Below are positions 54,388-63,409 of a stretch of DNA of 64,000 nucleotides, in pieces. The notes beneath the pieces were generated by a model, which was not told the DNA's origin, did no database searches, and worked only from the letters and a program-made list of their open reading frames with translations. A program made the position numbers and the translations under genes. Position 1 is the first letter of the stretch. Every line of letters begins with the position of its first letter. The DNA is taken from NCBI GenBank assembly GCA_963974645.1, contig CAXBEA010000007.1:1-64000 (forward strand). The letters run 5' to 3'. The stretch comes from Motiliproteus sp963974645. Its GTDB lineage: Bacteria > Pseudomonadota > Gammaproteobacteria > Pseudomonadales > Balneatricaceae.

Positions 54388-54427
54388 GCGGCGTAGTTGT
54401 CGGTTTAGTTAATCAAGGGGAATCATC

Positions 54428-55693
54428 ATGGAAAACCAAATTTTTCAACTCCAGTACGCGATGGACACCTTCTACTTCCTGGTGTGTGGCGCACTAGTAA
54501 TGTGGATGGCAGCAGGCTTCGCGATGCTCGAAGCAGGCCTGGTCCGGTCTAAAAACACCACTGAAATCTTAACCAAAAACGTCGCCCTGTTTGCGATCTC
54601 CTGCATCATGTACATGGTCTGCGGTTACGCCCTGATGTACGGCGGCGAGATCTTCCTGACCGGGATGGGCGAGGTCGATACCGCCGCCGTGCTGGACGAT
54701 TTTGCAACGCGTGAAGATGGCTTTGAGGGTGGCTCTATTTACTCGGGCGCATCCGACTTCTTCTTCCAGGTGGTGTTTGTTGCGACCGCGATGTCGATCG
54801 TCTCCGGTGCGGTGGCCGAGCGGATGAAGCTCTGGGCCTTCCTGGCGTTTGCAGTAGTCATGACCGGGGTGATCTACCCCATGGAAGGTAACTGGACCTG
54901 GGGTGGCGGTTCTGTATTCGGCATGTATACTCTGGGCGACCTGGGTTTCTCTGACTTTGCCGGTTCCGGCATCGTTCACATGGCCGGTGCCTCTGCAGCC
55001 CTTGCCGGTGTTCTGCTGCTAGGCGCGCGTAAAGGCAAGTACGGCGCTAACGGTTCGATCAATGCGATCCCCGGTGCCAACCTGCCGATGGCGACGCTGG
55101 GTACGTTCATCCTGTGGATGGGCTGGTTCGGCTTCAACGGGGGTTCGGTACTGAAGCTGGGTGATATCTCCAGTGCCCATTCCGTCGCCATGGTGTTTCT
55201 GAACACCAACGCTGCGGCTGCCGGTGGTGCGATTGCGGCGCTGATCACAGCCCGGATCCTGTTCGGCAAGGCAGATTTGACTATGCTGCTTAACGGCGCA
55301 CTGGCGGGTCTGGTTGCTATCACTGCTGAACCTTCAACCCCCACCGCATTACAGGCAACCCTGTTCGGTGCTATCGGCGGCGTTCTGGTGGTGTTCTCCA
55401 TCATTACCCTGGACAAGTTACGTATCGATGACCCTGTAGGTGCGATCTCGGTCCACGGTGCTTGTGGTCTGCTAGGTCTGCTGCTGGTTCCGATCACCAA
55501 CGGTGACGTCAGCTTTTCCGGCCAGATCATCGGCGCCCTGACCATCTTCGTCTGGGTATTCGGCTTCAGCCTGATCGTCTGGGCTGTACTCAAGGCGGTT
55601 ATGGGGATCCGTGTCACCGAAGAGGAAGAGTACGAAGGCGTCGATATTGCCGAGTGCGGTATGGAAGCCTACCCTGAGTTTACTAAAGGCTAA
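54428..55693 (+). CDS. amtB: Ammonium transporter AmtB
   Basis: The 421-residue Amt/Mep protein has about 11 membrane helices. Conserved parts include AAGFAMLEAGLVRSKN, GNWTWGGGSVFGM, DFAGSGIVHMAGASAALAGVLLLGARKGKY and SVHGACGLLG. The twin histidines of the conduction pore are in IVHMAG and the later helix SVHGACG. It lacks an obvious cleaved signal peptide; the N-terminus starts near the first helix, DTFYFLVCGALVMWMAAGF. It scavenges ammonium lost or made from urea. Confidence 0.95.
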   Translation: MENQIFQLQYAMDTFYFLVCGALVMWMAAGFAMLEAGLVRSKNTTEILTKNVALFAISCIMYMVCGYALMYGGEIFLTGMGEVDTAAVLDDFATREDGFEGGSIYSGASDFFFQVVFVATAMSIVSGAVAERMKLWAFLAFAVVMTGVIYPMEGNWTWGGGSVFGMYTLGDLGFSDFAGSGIVHMAGASAALAGVLLLGARKGKYGANGSINAIPGANLPMATLGTFILWMGWFGFNGGSVLKLGDISSAHSVAMVFLNTNAAAAGGAIAALITARILFGKADLTMLLNGALAGLVAITAEPSTPTALQATLFGAIGGVLVVFSIITLDKLRIDDPVGAISVHGACGLLGLLLVPITNGDVSFSGQIIGALTIFVWVFGFSLIVWAVLKAVMGIRVTEEEEYEGVDIAECGMEAYPEFTKG

Positions 55694-55735
55694 TTAAACC
55701 CAGTTATGGTTTAACGACTGGCTGCAATACCCGTT

Positions 55736-55765
55736 GGGCACTCCTGAAAAGAGTGCCCTTTTTTT
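55736..55765 (+). terminator. Terminator of glnK-amtB
   Basis: An eight-base stem, GGGCACTC/GAGTGCCC, with a seven-base loop is followed by seven T. It lies about 45 bp after the amtB stop. Confidence 0.93.
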
Positions 55766-55896
55766 ATTCACACTAGTTGCAATTTCCGCTTGCTGTTAGC
55801 GAGCCCGATGCCGTGGCGCAAATAGGGTGATACTCTGGCGCTATCAGGGAGCCAGCAGCGCTCCCTGTTACATCCGCATACAGATACCAGGCCGCC

Positions 55897-57915
55897 ATGA
55901 TTCTCTATATCGCCGAAAAGCCCAGCCAGGGCCGCGCCATTGCGGCCGCACTGCCAAAACCACACCGCTCGGGTGACGGGTTTATCCAGGTGGGTGACGA
56001 CTATGTCAGCTGGTGTATCGGTCATCTGCTGGAACAAGCAGAGCCCGATGCTTACGATCCGGCTTTTAAACAGTGGCAACTACAACACCTGCCAATAGTG
56101 CCTTCGCAATGGCAGTTGCAACCCAAGCCGAAGACCCGCAAACAGCTCAGCGTGCTACGTAAACTGGTCAAGCAGGCCGATCAGCTGGTGCATGCGGGCG
56201 ATCCAGATCGCGAAGGTCAACTACTGGTCGACGAGCTGATCGGCTACCTTGGCGTATCGGCCGAAAAGCAGCGCCGGACCCAGCGTTTACTCGTCAACGA
56301 CCTCAATCCCAGCGCCATCAAGCGCTCACTGGCGGCGCTGCGCGAGAACCGAGACTTCATTCCACTCTCAGTATCAGCTTTGGCGCGATCCAGGGCCGAC
56401 TGGCTCTATGGCATCAACCTCACCCGTGCCTATACGCTGCAAGGGCGCAAAGTCGGCTATCAAGGCGTCTTATCGGTTGGCAGGGTGCAAACGCCGCTGC
56501 TGGGCTTGGTAGTGCGCCGCGATCTGACGATCGAGCAGTTTGTATCCAAACCCTTTTTTGAGGTGTGGGCTGAATTGGCTACCGCCGAAGGCGATAGCTT
56601 CAACGCCAAATGGCAGCCCAGCGAAGCCTGTCAGCGCTATCAGGACGACGAGGGAAGAGTCCTGTCACGCCCCCTGGCAGAAAATGTACTGCAGCGAATC
56701 AAGCAGAAATCGGCACGGGTGGTTCGTGTCAATAAGACCCTCAAGCGTCGGCTGCCGCCGCTACCCTACAACCTCTCGGCACTGCAGATCGATGCAGGAA
56801 AACGCTATGGCATGAGCGCGCAGCAGGTGCTGGATGGCTGCCAAGCACTCTATGAACGACACACCCTGATCACCTACCCGCGCTCGGATTGCCGCTATCT
56901 GCCTGTCGAGCACCATGCGCAGGCAGCCGCGGTGATCGGCGCAATCGTCGCTAACGCAGCCGAGCTGGGTTCAGCAGCTAAAGAGGCTGACTTAGGGCTT
57001 AAAAGCAAAGCCTGGAACGATGCCCGGGTAGATGCCCACCACGCCATCATCCCGAGTCAAAAACGCACCGACTTATCCCGACTAAGTCGTCAGCAGCAGC
57101 AACTTTACAGCCTGATTGCGCGCCAGTATCTGTGCCAGTTTTATCCCCCTTATCAATACCATGAGACCGAGATTGAGGTTGAAATTGAAGGCGGGCGCTT
57201 TATTGCCAAGGCGCAGCAGATTCAGCAGCAGGGCTGGCAGGTTCTGTTTGAGAAAACGCGCCCTGACGCCGAGCAGCGTCCCTCTGCCAAAGCTGCAGAC
57301 AGGGTTGAGCCTCGCACCCAGCTACCCGTCATCCAACTACCCGCCATCCAACAGGGTCAGCAGCTGGCGTGCAGCGGAGGTCGTCTAGATGAAAAACAAA
57401 CCCAGCCACCGGCCTACTTTACCGATGCCAGCCTGCTGGCGGCGATGACCGGCATTGCGCGTTTTGTCACAGCCCCGGAAATTCGCAAAGTGTTGAAAGA
57501 TACCGACGGACTCGGAACAGAAGCGACTCGGGCGGGCATTATCGAGCTGCTGTTCAAACGCCGTTTCTTAGCCCGTCAGGGCAAACAGATTCGCAGCACC
57601 CCGGCGGGTAGAGGGTTGATCGATTGCTTACCGGAACAGGCAACCACCCCGGATATGACAGCCCAATGGGAAGCGACGCTGGAAGCGATTAGCCAACGAC
57701 AGGCCAACTACGAGGGGTTTATGCAGCCACTGATTAGCACCCTGCAATCACTGCTAGAGAGCGCAAAACAGACCCTACCGAGCGGCCTGAGTGGGCTACC
57801 TACCGAGACGAAAAGCAAGCCGCGACGCCGGCCAAGCAAAGCGCGCACATTGAAGCATTCACCCAAATCCCAGCCGAATGCCAAGCCAGGTCGGAAAACG
57901 AAAACGAAGGGCTGA
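55897..57915 (+). CDS. topB: DNA topoisomerase III TopB
   Basis: TopB (672 residues) is a type IA topoisomerase that decatenates replication and recombination intermediates. The TOPRIM domain starts MILYIAEKPSQGRAIAAALP and includes VHAGDPDREGQLLVDE. The active-site tyrosine lies in LITYPRSDCRYLP (near residue 328). The cap region has LSVGRVQTPLLGLVV. The C-terminus is a basic tail (PRRRPSKARTLKHSPKSQ) instead of zinc fingers. It is a single gene. Confidence 0.95.
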   Translation: MILYIAEKPSQGRAIAAALPKPHRSGDGFIQVGDDYVSWCIGHLLEQAEPDAYDPAFKQWQLQHLPIVPSQWQLQPKPKTRKQLSVLRKLVKQADQLVHAGDPDREGQLLVDELIGYLGVSAEKQRRTQRLLVNDLNPSAIKRSLAALRENRDFIPLSVSALARSRADWLYGINLTRAYTLQGRKVGYQGVLSVGRVQTPLLGLVVRRDLTIEQFVSKPFFEVWAELATAEGDSFNAKWQPSEACQRYQDDEGRVLSRPLAENVLQRIKQKSARVVRVNKTLKRRLPPLPYNLSALQIDAGKRYGMSAQQVLDGCQALYERHTLITYPRSDCRYLPVEHHAQAAAVIGAIVANAAELGSAAKEADLGLKSKAWNDARVDAHHAIIPSQKRTDLSRLSRQQQQLYSLIARQYLCQFYPPYQYHETEIEVEIEGGRFIAKAQQIQQQGWQVLFEKTRPDAEQRPSAKAADRVEPRTQLPVIQLPAIQQGQQLACSGGRLDEKQTQPPAYFTDASLLAAMTGIARFVTAPEIRKVLKDTDGLGTEATRAGIIELLFKRRFLARQGKQIRSTPAGRGLIDCLPEQATTPDMTAQWEATLEAISQRQANYEGFMQPLISTLQSLLESAKQTLPSGLSGLPTETKSKPRRRPSKARTLKHSPKSQPNAKPGRKTKTKG

Positions 57916-57949
57916 TTTCACTGTATTTTAATTTCGTCTGGTTTAGATT

Positions 57950-60601
57950 TCAAAGTGTTTTAAGCAGCGCCATCGCCGCTTCTTTTTCGGCGAAGGATCT
58001 CTCTTTCAAGCTCCGTAACCGGGTCACTGCCTCCTGCGTACGGGCATTCTTAGCCAGTGCCGCAGCATAGTGATACTGCACCGAATAATCCTCCGGCAGC
58101 TGCTGCGCCGCTTCGTTTAATAAGCCTAGTGCGCGCTGAGGATCGCTAGCCAATAGAATCCACCCCAGAGTATCGGTGACTGCGGCGATTTTCGGGGCCA
58201 GTTTATGCGCTTGCTCGGCAGCAACCAAGGCACGTGAGTCACCCTGAGACTGATATAGCCAAGCCAGATTATTCCAAGCCACCATATGCGTGGGCTGCTG
58301 CTCGGTTACCCGCTCGTAAGCGCTTATCGCTTCGAGGCTATCATCCCTTTGTTGCAGCAGGCCTGCCAGCAGTGATAGCGCAGCAACATCGTCTGGGTGA
58401 CGCTCCAGGTGCGGTTTTAGAAACGCGATCGCCTCTGCCTCTCCCTTACTGACCGCGTAAATACGTGCCAGACGGAGCGTCGCATCCGAGACGGGTCGAG
58501 CCTGGTACGCTTTAAGATACTCATCGATCGCTGCGGGGGTCTGCTTCAGAGCCTCGAAGGCTTGTCCCCTCAGTAGCGCCACACTCGGATGGCCCTGTGC
58601 TTGCGCCGGCAACGCGCGACTCAGATCGAGTGCCTGTTGCGGTTGTTGCTGCGCCAGCCGCAGTTTGATTCGCGCTAGCTGCGCAGGGATATAATCGGGG
58701 TGTCGAATCAGCAGCTGATCGAGCTGAATGCTGGCGATAGCCGGCTCTCCCTGCGAGAAACTAAGATCTGCTTGCTGAAGCTTAAAAGAAGGTTCATCGG
58801 GCTGATCCTCGATGACCGTCTTAAGCAGTTGCTGTAACTGAACCCTATCCCCTAAACGCTGCAATACCGACAGATACAGTTGCGCCGCATCTTTGGCGTT
58901 TCGATGCTGACGATAAAAACTAGCCGCTTGCTGCTCAGCCGTTTTGGAACGCCCCTCTGACAATGCGAGGCTAACCTGCCCCTGTAGCGCTCGAATATCA
59001 TCGGGATCGGCTTCTTGCGCCTGACGGTACCACTCCTCTGCATCTCTAGGCGCCTGTTGCTGCAACGAGAGATAGGCCATACCCAGCAATGCAGGTATGG
59101 ATGCCTTATCTTTAGCCAATACCGCCTGCAGATGCTGCGTTGCCGCAGCCGGTTGCTGTAACTGCAGCTCCAACGCAGCAGCCATCAGCCGATAGACCGA
59201 ATCTTCTGGAAAGCTCTGAATACGCCGCTGAAGCAGTGTACGCGCACTATCCAGGCGTTGCGCACTGAGGTAAGCACGTAACAGCAGCGCGTCCGTCTGC
59301 GGGTTAGCATCCTCCGCTGTTAACCCCTCTAACCGGCTAATTCCCGCCTCAAGGTCTCCGCTAAGCAGCTCTGACAACGCCAGTGGCCGGGCCAGTTCAG
59401 TACGCTCGCTTTGCGCCAAGGCCTGTTGGAAATACTCGCTGGCGGCAACCGCGTCGCCCTGGCGAAGACTTAGGGTGCCCGCTAACGCCAAGGCCTCTGC
59501 GCTGACGACATCGGCGTCCAGCAGCGGTGCCAAGGTCTGCTGCGCCTGAGTAAACTGACTCTGCTTGAGATGCAGCTGGGTTAGCGCTAACCGTGACGGG
59601 GCATGCTCCGGATGGTTGGTCAGATTACGCGAGAGCTGCTGAGCGGCTTGAGCATCATGGCCCAACAGCAGATTGGCATAGCCGGTCAGGTGCAGCACCT
59701 CGGCCTGCTCGCCAAGCATCTGGCTCAGGGGATCGAGGATATCCTTTGCTTGTTGCGGTTTACCCGCCTTTAAATGCAACACCGCAGAGATCAGCAGGGC
59801 ATCGGGAAAGCGAGGTGCTAGGCTGAGCAGCTGGTCAAGGCTGACCCTTGCCGCATCGGTATCACCTTCAAGCAGCAACGCCTTAACCCGACCCAGCAGA
59901 GCCAACGGCTGCGCCGGATTCAGGGCCAACACCTGATCAAAAGCCTGTTTGGCCGCGTCGGTTCGGCGTTGTTGCAAATACGCCTGCCCCCGGATCATCG
60001 TGGCCTCCGCAGCACCGCTAGGATCCAATTCTGCTTCCTCAAGCCGGGTTAAAGCGATAGCAGGAGTCTGCTGCAATAACGCCAAGCGCGCCAGGCTTAA
60101 ACTGATCCGGGTTGATGGTTGTTGTGTCTGCGCTTGCCGGTATGCCGCTTCCGCCTCCGCAAATTGGCCCAAGGCGCTGTAGCTATGCCCCAGCAGCAGG
60201 TCTCGTTCGCTGCTGGCAACCTTGTCAGTAACGCTCAACGCCAGCAACTGCTCTACCACCTCCGCGTAGTGTCCTTGGCCAAAGCGACTACGGATCAGCA
60301 TCAATGCCAACCCTGGATCTTTCGAGTCTAATTGTTTAGCTCGGTTAAGCTCTTTCTCCGCGCCCTGGTACTGGCCGGTCTGTAGGTACAGGGTCCCGAG
60401 CAAGAGCCGCGCCTGGCTGTTGTCAGGCTCCTCACGAAGAAGGTTTTTCAACTGGATAATGGCCGCCTTGGGTTCACCCTGCTGCTGGTACTGGAGTGCG
60501 TCCTGATAAAGATTCACGGCCTGAGCAAAGGGCGCCGTCATCGAGAAGAGTACCGATAAGAACAGCGACAGCGAAAGTAAGTTAAAAGCGCGAACACCCA
60601 T
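57950..60601 (-). CDS. Large TPR protein, PrsT-like (PEP-CTERM-system type)
   Basis: The 883-residue protein has a signal peptide (about 1-28, AFNLLSLSLFLSVLFSMTAPFAQA) and then continuous tetratricopeptide repeats to the C-terminus (for example ARLLLGTLYLQTGQYQGAEKEL). The arrangement and repeat style match the TPR protein family that accompanies PEP-CTERM/exosortase export systems (PrsT). Those are usually lipoproteins; no lipobox Cys is present here, so this one should be soluble in the periplasm. No exosortase or PEP-CTERM protein is in the window. A TTG start six bases upstream is possible. Confidence 0.75.
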   Translation of the reverse strand: MGVRAFNLLSLSLFLSVLFSMTAPFAQAVNLYQDALQYQQQGEPKAAIIQLKNLLREEPDNSQARLLLGTLYLQTGQYQGAEKELNRAKQLDSKDPGLALMLIRSRFGQGHYAEVVEQLLALSVTDKVASSERDLLLGHSYSALGQFAEAEAAYRQAQTQQPSTRISLSLARLALLQQTPAIALTRLEEAELDPSGAAEATMIRGQAYLQQRRTDAAKQAFDQVLALNPAQPLALLGRVKALLLEGDTDAARVSLDQLLSLAPRFPDALLISAVLHLKAGKPQQAKDILDPLSQMLGEQAEVLHLTGYANLLLGHDAQAAQQLSRNLTNHPEHAPSRLALTQLHLKQSQFTQAQQTLAPLLDADVVSAEALALAGTLSLRQGDAVAASEYFQQALAQSERTELARPLALSELLSGDLEAGISRLEGLTAEDANPQTDALLLRAYLSAQRLDSARTLLQRRIQSFPEDSVYRLMAAALELQLQQPAAATQHLQAVLAKDKASIPALLGMAYLSLQQQAPRDAEEWYRQAQEADPDDIRALQGQVSLALSEGRSKTAEQQAASFYRQHRNAKDAAQLYLSVLQRLGDRVQLQQLLKTVIEDQPDEPSFKLQQADLSFSQGEPAIASIQLDQLLIRHPDYIPAQLARIKLRLAQQQPQQALDLSRALPAQAQGHPSVALLRGQAFEALKQTPAAIDEYLKAYQARPVSDATLRLARIYAVSKGEAEAIAFLKPHLERHPDDVAALSLLAGLLQQRDDSLEAISAYERVTEQQPTHMVAWNNLAWLYQSQGDSRALVAAEQAHKLAPKIAAVTDTLGWILLASDPQRALGLLNEAAQQLPEDYSVQYHYAAALAKNARTQEAVTRLRSLKERSFAEKEAAMALLKTL

Positions 60602-60767
60602 GATCAACTCTATCCGTGAGAGAAAAATACAGTGTAACCGAAGATAACCCGGCCTGCAGAGATCCCAACCACCCTAGAATCAGCGCTGGTTATCAGACTG
60701 TGACTAGAGATCTTTGCTAGCCCCCCATGCTAAGCTCGGCGGTTCACTTGATGAGGCTAAAACGACA

Positions 60768-61526
60768 GTGCGACGACGATCAACACGACTGATTATGTTC
60801 ACTAGCCTGCTGCTGTCCATCAATCAAGCGACCGCAGCCTCGCTGCTGGTCGCCGTCGCTGCAAATTTCACCGCAGCATCACGCGAGATCGCTACCCGCT
60901 TTGAAGCCGATACCGGTCACTCGGTTAACATCAGTTACGGCTCGACCGGAAAGCTGTTTTCGCAGATTGAGCACGGTGCGCCGTTCGAGGTCTTTCTGGG
61001 CGCTGATAGCCTAATACCCGAAAAGGCGATCGACGCCGGTCTGGCGCTGAGCGACAGTCGCTTCAGCTATGCACGAGGAAAACTGGTACTCTGGAGCATC
61101 CAGCCGCAGTTGTTCGATAATCCCGAGAAGCTGCTGCTCCAGGCGACGTTCAAGCGCGCAGCCATCGCTAATCCCCGCACTTCGCCCTATGGTCTAGCCG
61201 CACAACAGGTACTGCAGCACCTCGATATCTGGGAGATGCTCAAGCCTCAGCTGGCAGTTGGCGACTCTATCGCCCAGACGTTCCAATTTATCGCAACCGG
61301 CAACGCCACCCTGGGCTTTGTCGCGCTGGCGCAGATCAAAGCCTGGAAGGGAGAACCCGGCAGCCTCTGGCTGGTTCCCGAGTCCTATTACCAGCCTATT
61401 GATCAACAGGCCGTGCTGCTGAACAGGGGCCGGCATAACCCTGTCGCACACGAATTCCTGGAATTTTTGAAAGGTCCGGAAGCGCGGCGTATTATCAGCG
61501 CCTACGGCTACAATCTACCTCTTTAG
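60768..61526 (+). CDS. modA: Molybdate-binding protein ModA
   Basis: ModA (252 residues from this GTG) is the periplasmic oxyanion-binding protein of the molybdate importer. After a signal (RRRSTRLIMFTSLLLSI, cleavage near ATAA) come LLVAVAANFTAASREIATRFE, NISYGSTGKLFSQIEHGAPFEVFL and NPRTSPYGLAAQQVL, all typical of ModA. GTG at 60768 has a GAGG site and gives a basic signal n-region; ATG at 60795 and TTG at 60714 are alternatives. It leads the modABC operon. Confidence 0.93.
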   Translation: MRRRSTRLIMFTSLLLSINQATAASLLVAVAANFTAASREIATRFEADTGHSVNISYGSTGKLFSQIEHGAPFEVFLGADSLIPEKAIDAGLALSDSRFSYARGKLVLWSIQPQLFDNPEKLLLQATFKRAAIANPRTSPYGLAAQQVLQHLDIWEMLKPQLAVGDSIAQTFQFIATGNATLGFVALAQIKAWKGEPGSLWLVPESYYQPIDQQAVLLNRGRHNPVAHEFLEFLKGPEARRIISAYGYNLPL

Positions 61527-61536
61527 GAATCAAGCG

Positions 61537-62214
61537 ATGAGTTTCGACTGGGATCCGGTGCTGCTGACTCTCAAGCTTGCCAGCCTCACCACGCTGATTT
61601 TGCTCGTCGTCGGCACCCCTATCGCCTGGTGGCTGGCGCGCACTCGACACTGGCTCAAGCAACCGCTGGCTGCCGTGGTGGCACTGCCGCTGGTGCTGCC
61701 TCCTACGGTGCTGGGGTTTTATCTGCTAATCCTGCTCGGCCCCCAGGGGCCTGTGGGTGAACTTACCCAAAGCCTAGGACTCGGCACGCTACCCTTTACT
61801 TTTAGCGGACTGGTGTTGGCGTCGGTGATCTACTCCCTGCCCTTTGTGGTGCAACCGCTGCATAACGCCTTTGAAGCGATAGAAGAACGGATGCTGGAAG
61901 TCGCGGCGACACTCCGCGCTCCACCCCTGGATCGTTTTTTTAGCGTTGTCCTGCCGCTCGCACGGCCCGGGTTTTTGACCGCCGCGGTGCTGGGATTTGC
62001 GCATACCGTCGGTGAGTTCGGCGTGGTGCTGATGATCGGCGGCAATATCCCCGGCGAAACCCGGGTTCTCTCGGTAGCCCTCTACGATCATGTGGAGACA
62101 CTTGACTACGACCAGGCTCACCTGCTCTCTGCCGGTATGCTCGGTTTCGCCTTTCTAGTGCTGCTAACCCTGTTCCTGGTTAATGGTCGCCTCAACAGGG
62201 AACCGCGGTCGTGA
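61537..62214 (+). CDS. modB: Molybdate ABC permease ModB
   Basis: ModB (225 residues) has five membrane segments and the ABC-permease coupling motif region LEVAATLRAPPLDRFFSVVLPLA (the EAA loop). VALPLVLPPTVLGFYLL and AHTVGEFGVVLMIGGNIPGETR are ModB hallmarks. It begins 10 bp after modA and overlaps modC by four bases. Confidence 0.96.
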   Translation: MSFDWDPVLLTLKLASLTTLILLVVGTPIAWWLARTRHWLKQPLAAVVALPLVLPPTVLGFYLLILLGPQGPVGELTQSLGLGTLPFTFSGLVLASVIYSLPFVVQPLHNAFEAIEERMLEVAATLRAPPLDRFFSVVLPLARPGFLTAAVLGFAHTVGEFGVVLMIGGNIPGETRVLSVALYDHVETLDYDQAHLLSAGMLGFAFLVLLTLFLVNGRLNREPRS

Positions 62215-63305
62215 GTCTGAATGGGAATGCAAACGGAAGAGAGATCGAGGTCCGCTTCAAGACAGACCTTGCTGACTTCTGTCTTGATGTCGAGCTGCGA
62301 CTTCCCGGACAGGGTGTAACTGCCATCTTCGGCCACTCAGGATCGGGTAAAACCCTCCTGCTACGTTGCATTGCCGGCTTGCATCGAGCCCAGGGCGAGC
62401 TACGCATCGGCGAATTCGTCTGGCAAGACGCCAGCCATTTTCAGCCCGTACACCGCCGTTCGCTCGCCTACGTCTTTCAAGAGGCTAGCCTATTCCCGCA
62501 CCTGTCGGTCCAGCGCAACCTCGAATATGGCTACCGGCGCCTGCCAGCCCAGCAGCGTCGTATCAGTTTTGATCAGGCGGTAGAATGGCTAGGGTTGGAA
62601 CGACTACTCAGGCGGATGCCCGATAAATTGTCGGGCGGTGAACGCCAACGTGTGGCAATCGCCAGGGCTCTGCTAACCAGTCCTGAACTGTTGCTGATGG
62701 ATGAACCGCTATCGGCTCTAGATCAAACAAGCAAACGTGAGATACTGCCCTATCTGGAGCAACTTAATAGCAGCCTGTCGATTCCAGTTATTTATGTCAC
62801 TCATGCAGCCGATGAAGTAGCCCGCCTAGCCGATCATCTGGTAGTACTGGAGAAAGGTAAGGCGCTAGCCTGCGGTCCTTTGACCGAAACCTTGGCGCGC
62901 TTGGATCTTCCAATCAGACAGGATGAAGACGCAGGTGTCGTGATCCAGGCAACCATTGTTGAACTCGATCAGCGCTGGCATTTGGCGCGTGCAACTTTTG
63001 CCGGCGGCAGTCTCTGGGTTAAAGACAACGGCCTGCCACTCGGCCAGCAGGTCCGTTTGCGCGTTTTGGCGCGCGATATCAGCCTGGCGAAAACGCGACA
63101 TGAAGACCAGAGTACGCTTAATCTACTACCAGCCAGGGTCACCGATATAGCCAGCAATGACCACCCTGCCGTAGTGCTGGTGAAGGTGCTAGTGGATACC
63201 ACCCCGCTGCTAGCTCGACTGACTGCGCGCTCAGTGGATGCACTCAGTCTAGCACCTGGCGAAGAGGTTTGGGTACAGGTAAAATCGGTCGCCGTACTGG
63301 ATTAG
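62211..63305 (+). CDS. modC: Molybdate ABC ATPase ModC
   Basis: ModC (364 residues) powers molybdate import. Walker A is GHSGSGKTLLL, the signature LSGGERQRVAIARAL, and Walker B LLLMDEPLSALD. The C-terminal MOP/TOBE domain (about 295-360) senses oxyanion. It starts with GTG overlapping the modB stop. Molybdate serves molybdenum-cofactor enzymes, none of which are visible here. Confidence 0.95.
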   Translation: MSLNGNANGREIEVRFKTDLADFCLDVELRLPGQGVTAIFGHSGSGKTLLLRCIAGLHRAQGELRIGEFVWQDASHFQPVHRRSLAYVFQEASLFPHLSVQRNLEYGYRRLPAQQRRISFDQAVEWLGLERLLRRMPDKLSGGERQRVAIARALLTSPELLLMDEPLSALDQTSKREILPYLEQLNSSLSIPVIYVTHAADEVARLADHLVVLEKGKALACGPLTETLARLDLPIRQDEDAGVVIQATIVELDQRWHLARATFAGGSLWVKDNGLPLGQQVRLRVLARDISLAKTRHEDQSTLNLLPARVTDIASNDHPAVVLVKVLVDTTPLLARLTARSVDALSLAPGEEVWVQVKSVAVLD

Positions 63306-63409
63306 CCGCGACTATCGATTAATCGCTGTAAGAGAATTCAGGTCTAGATCACAAGCAACAGCTCAGACCACTGAGCTGCGAATTCATCATCTAACTCTGG
63401 AACTCCGGT

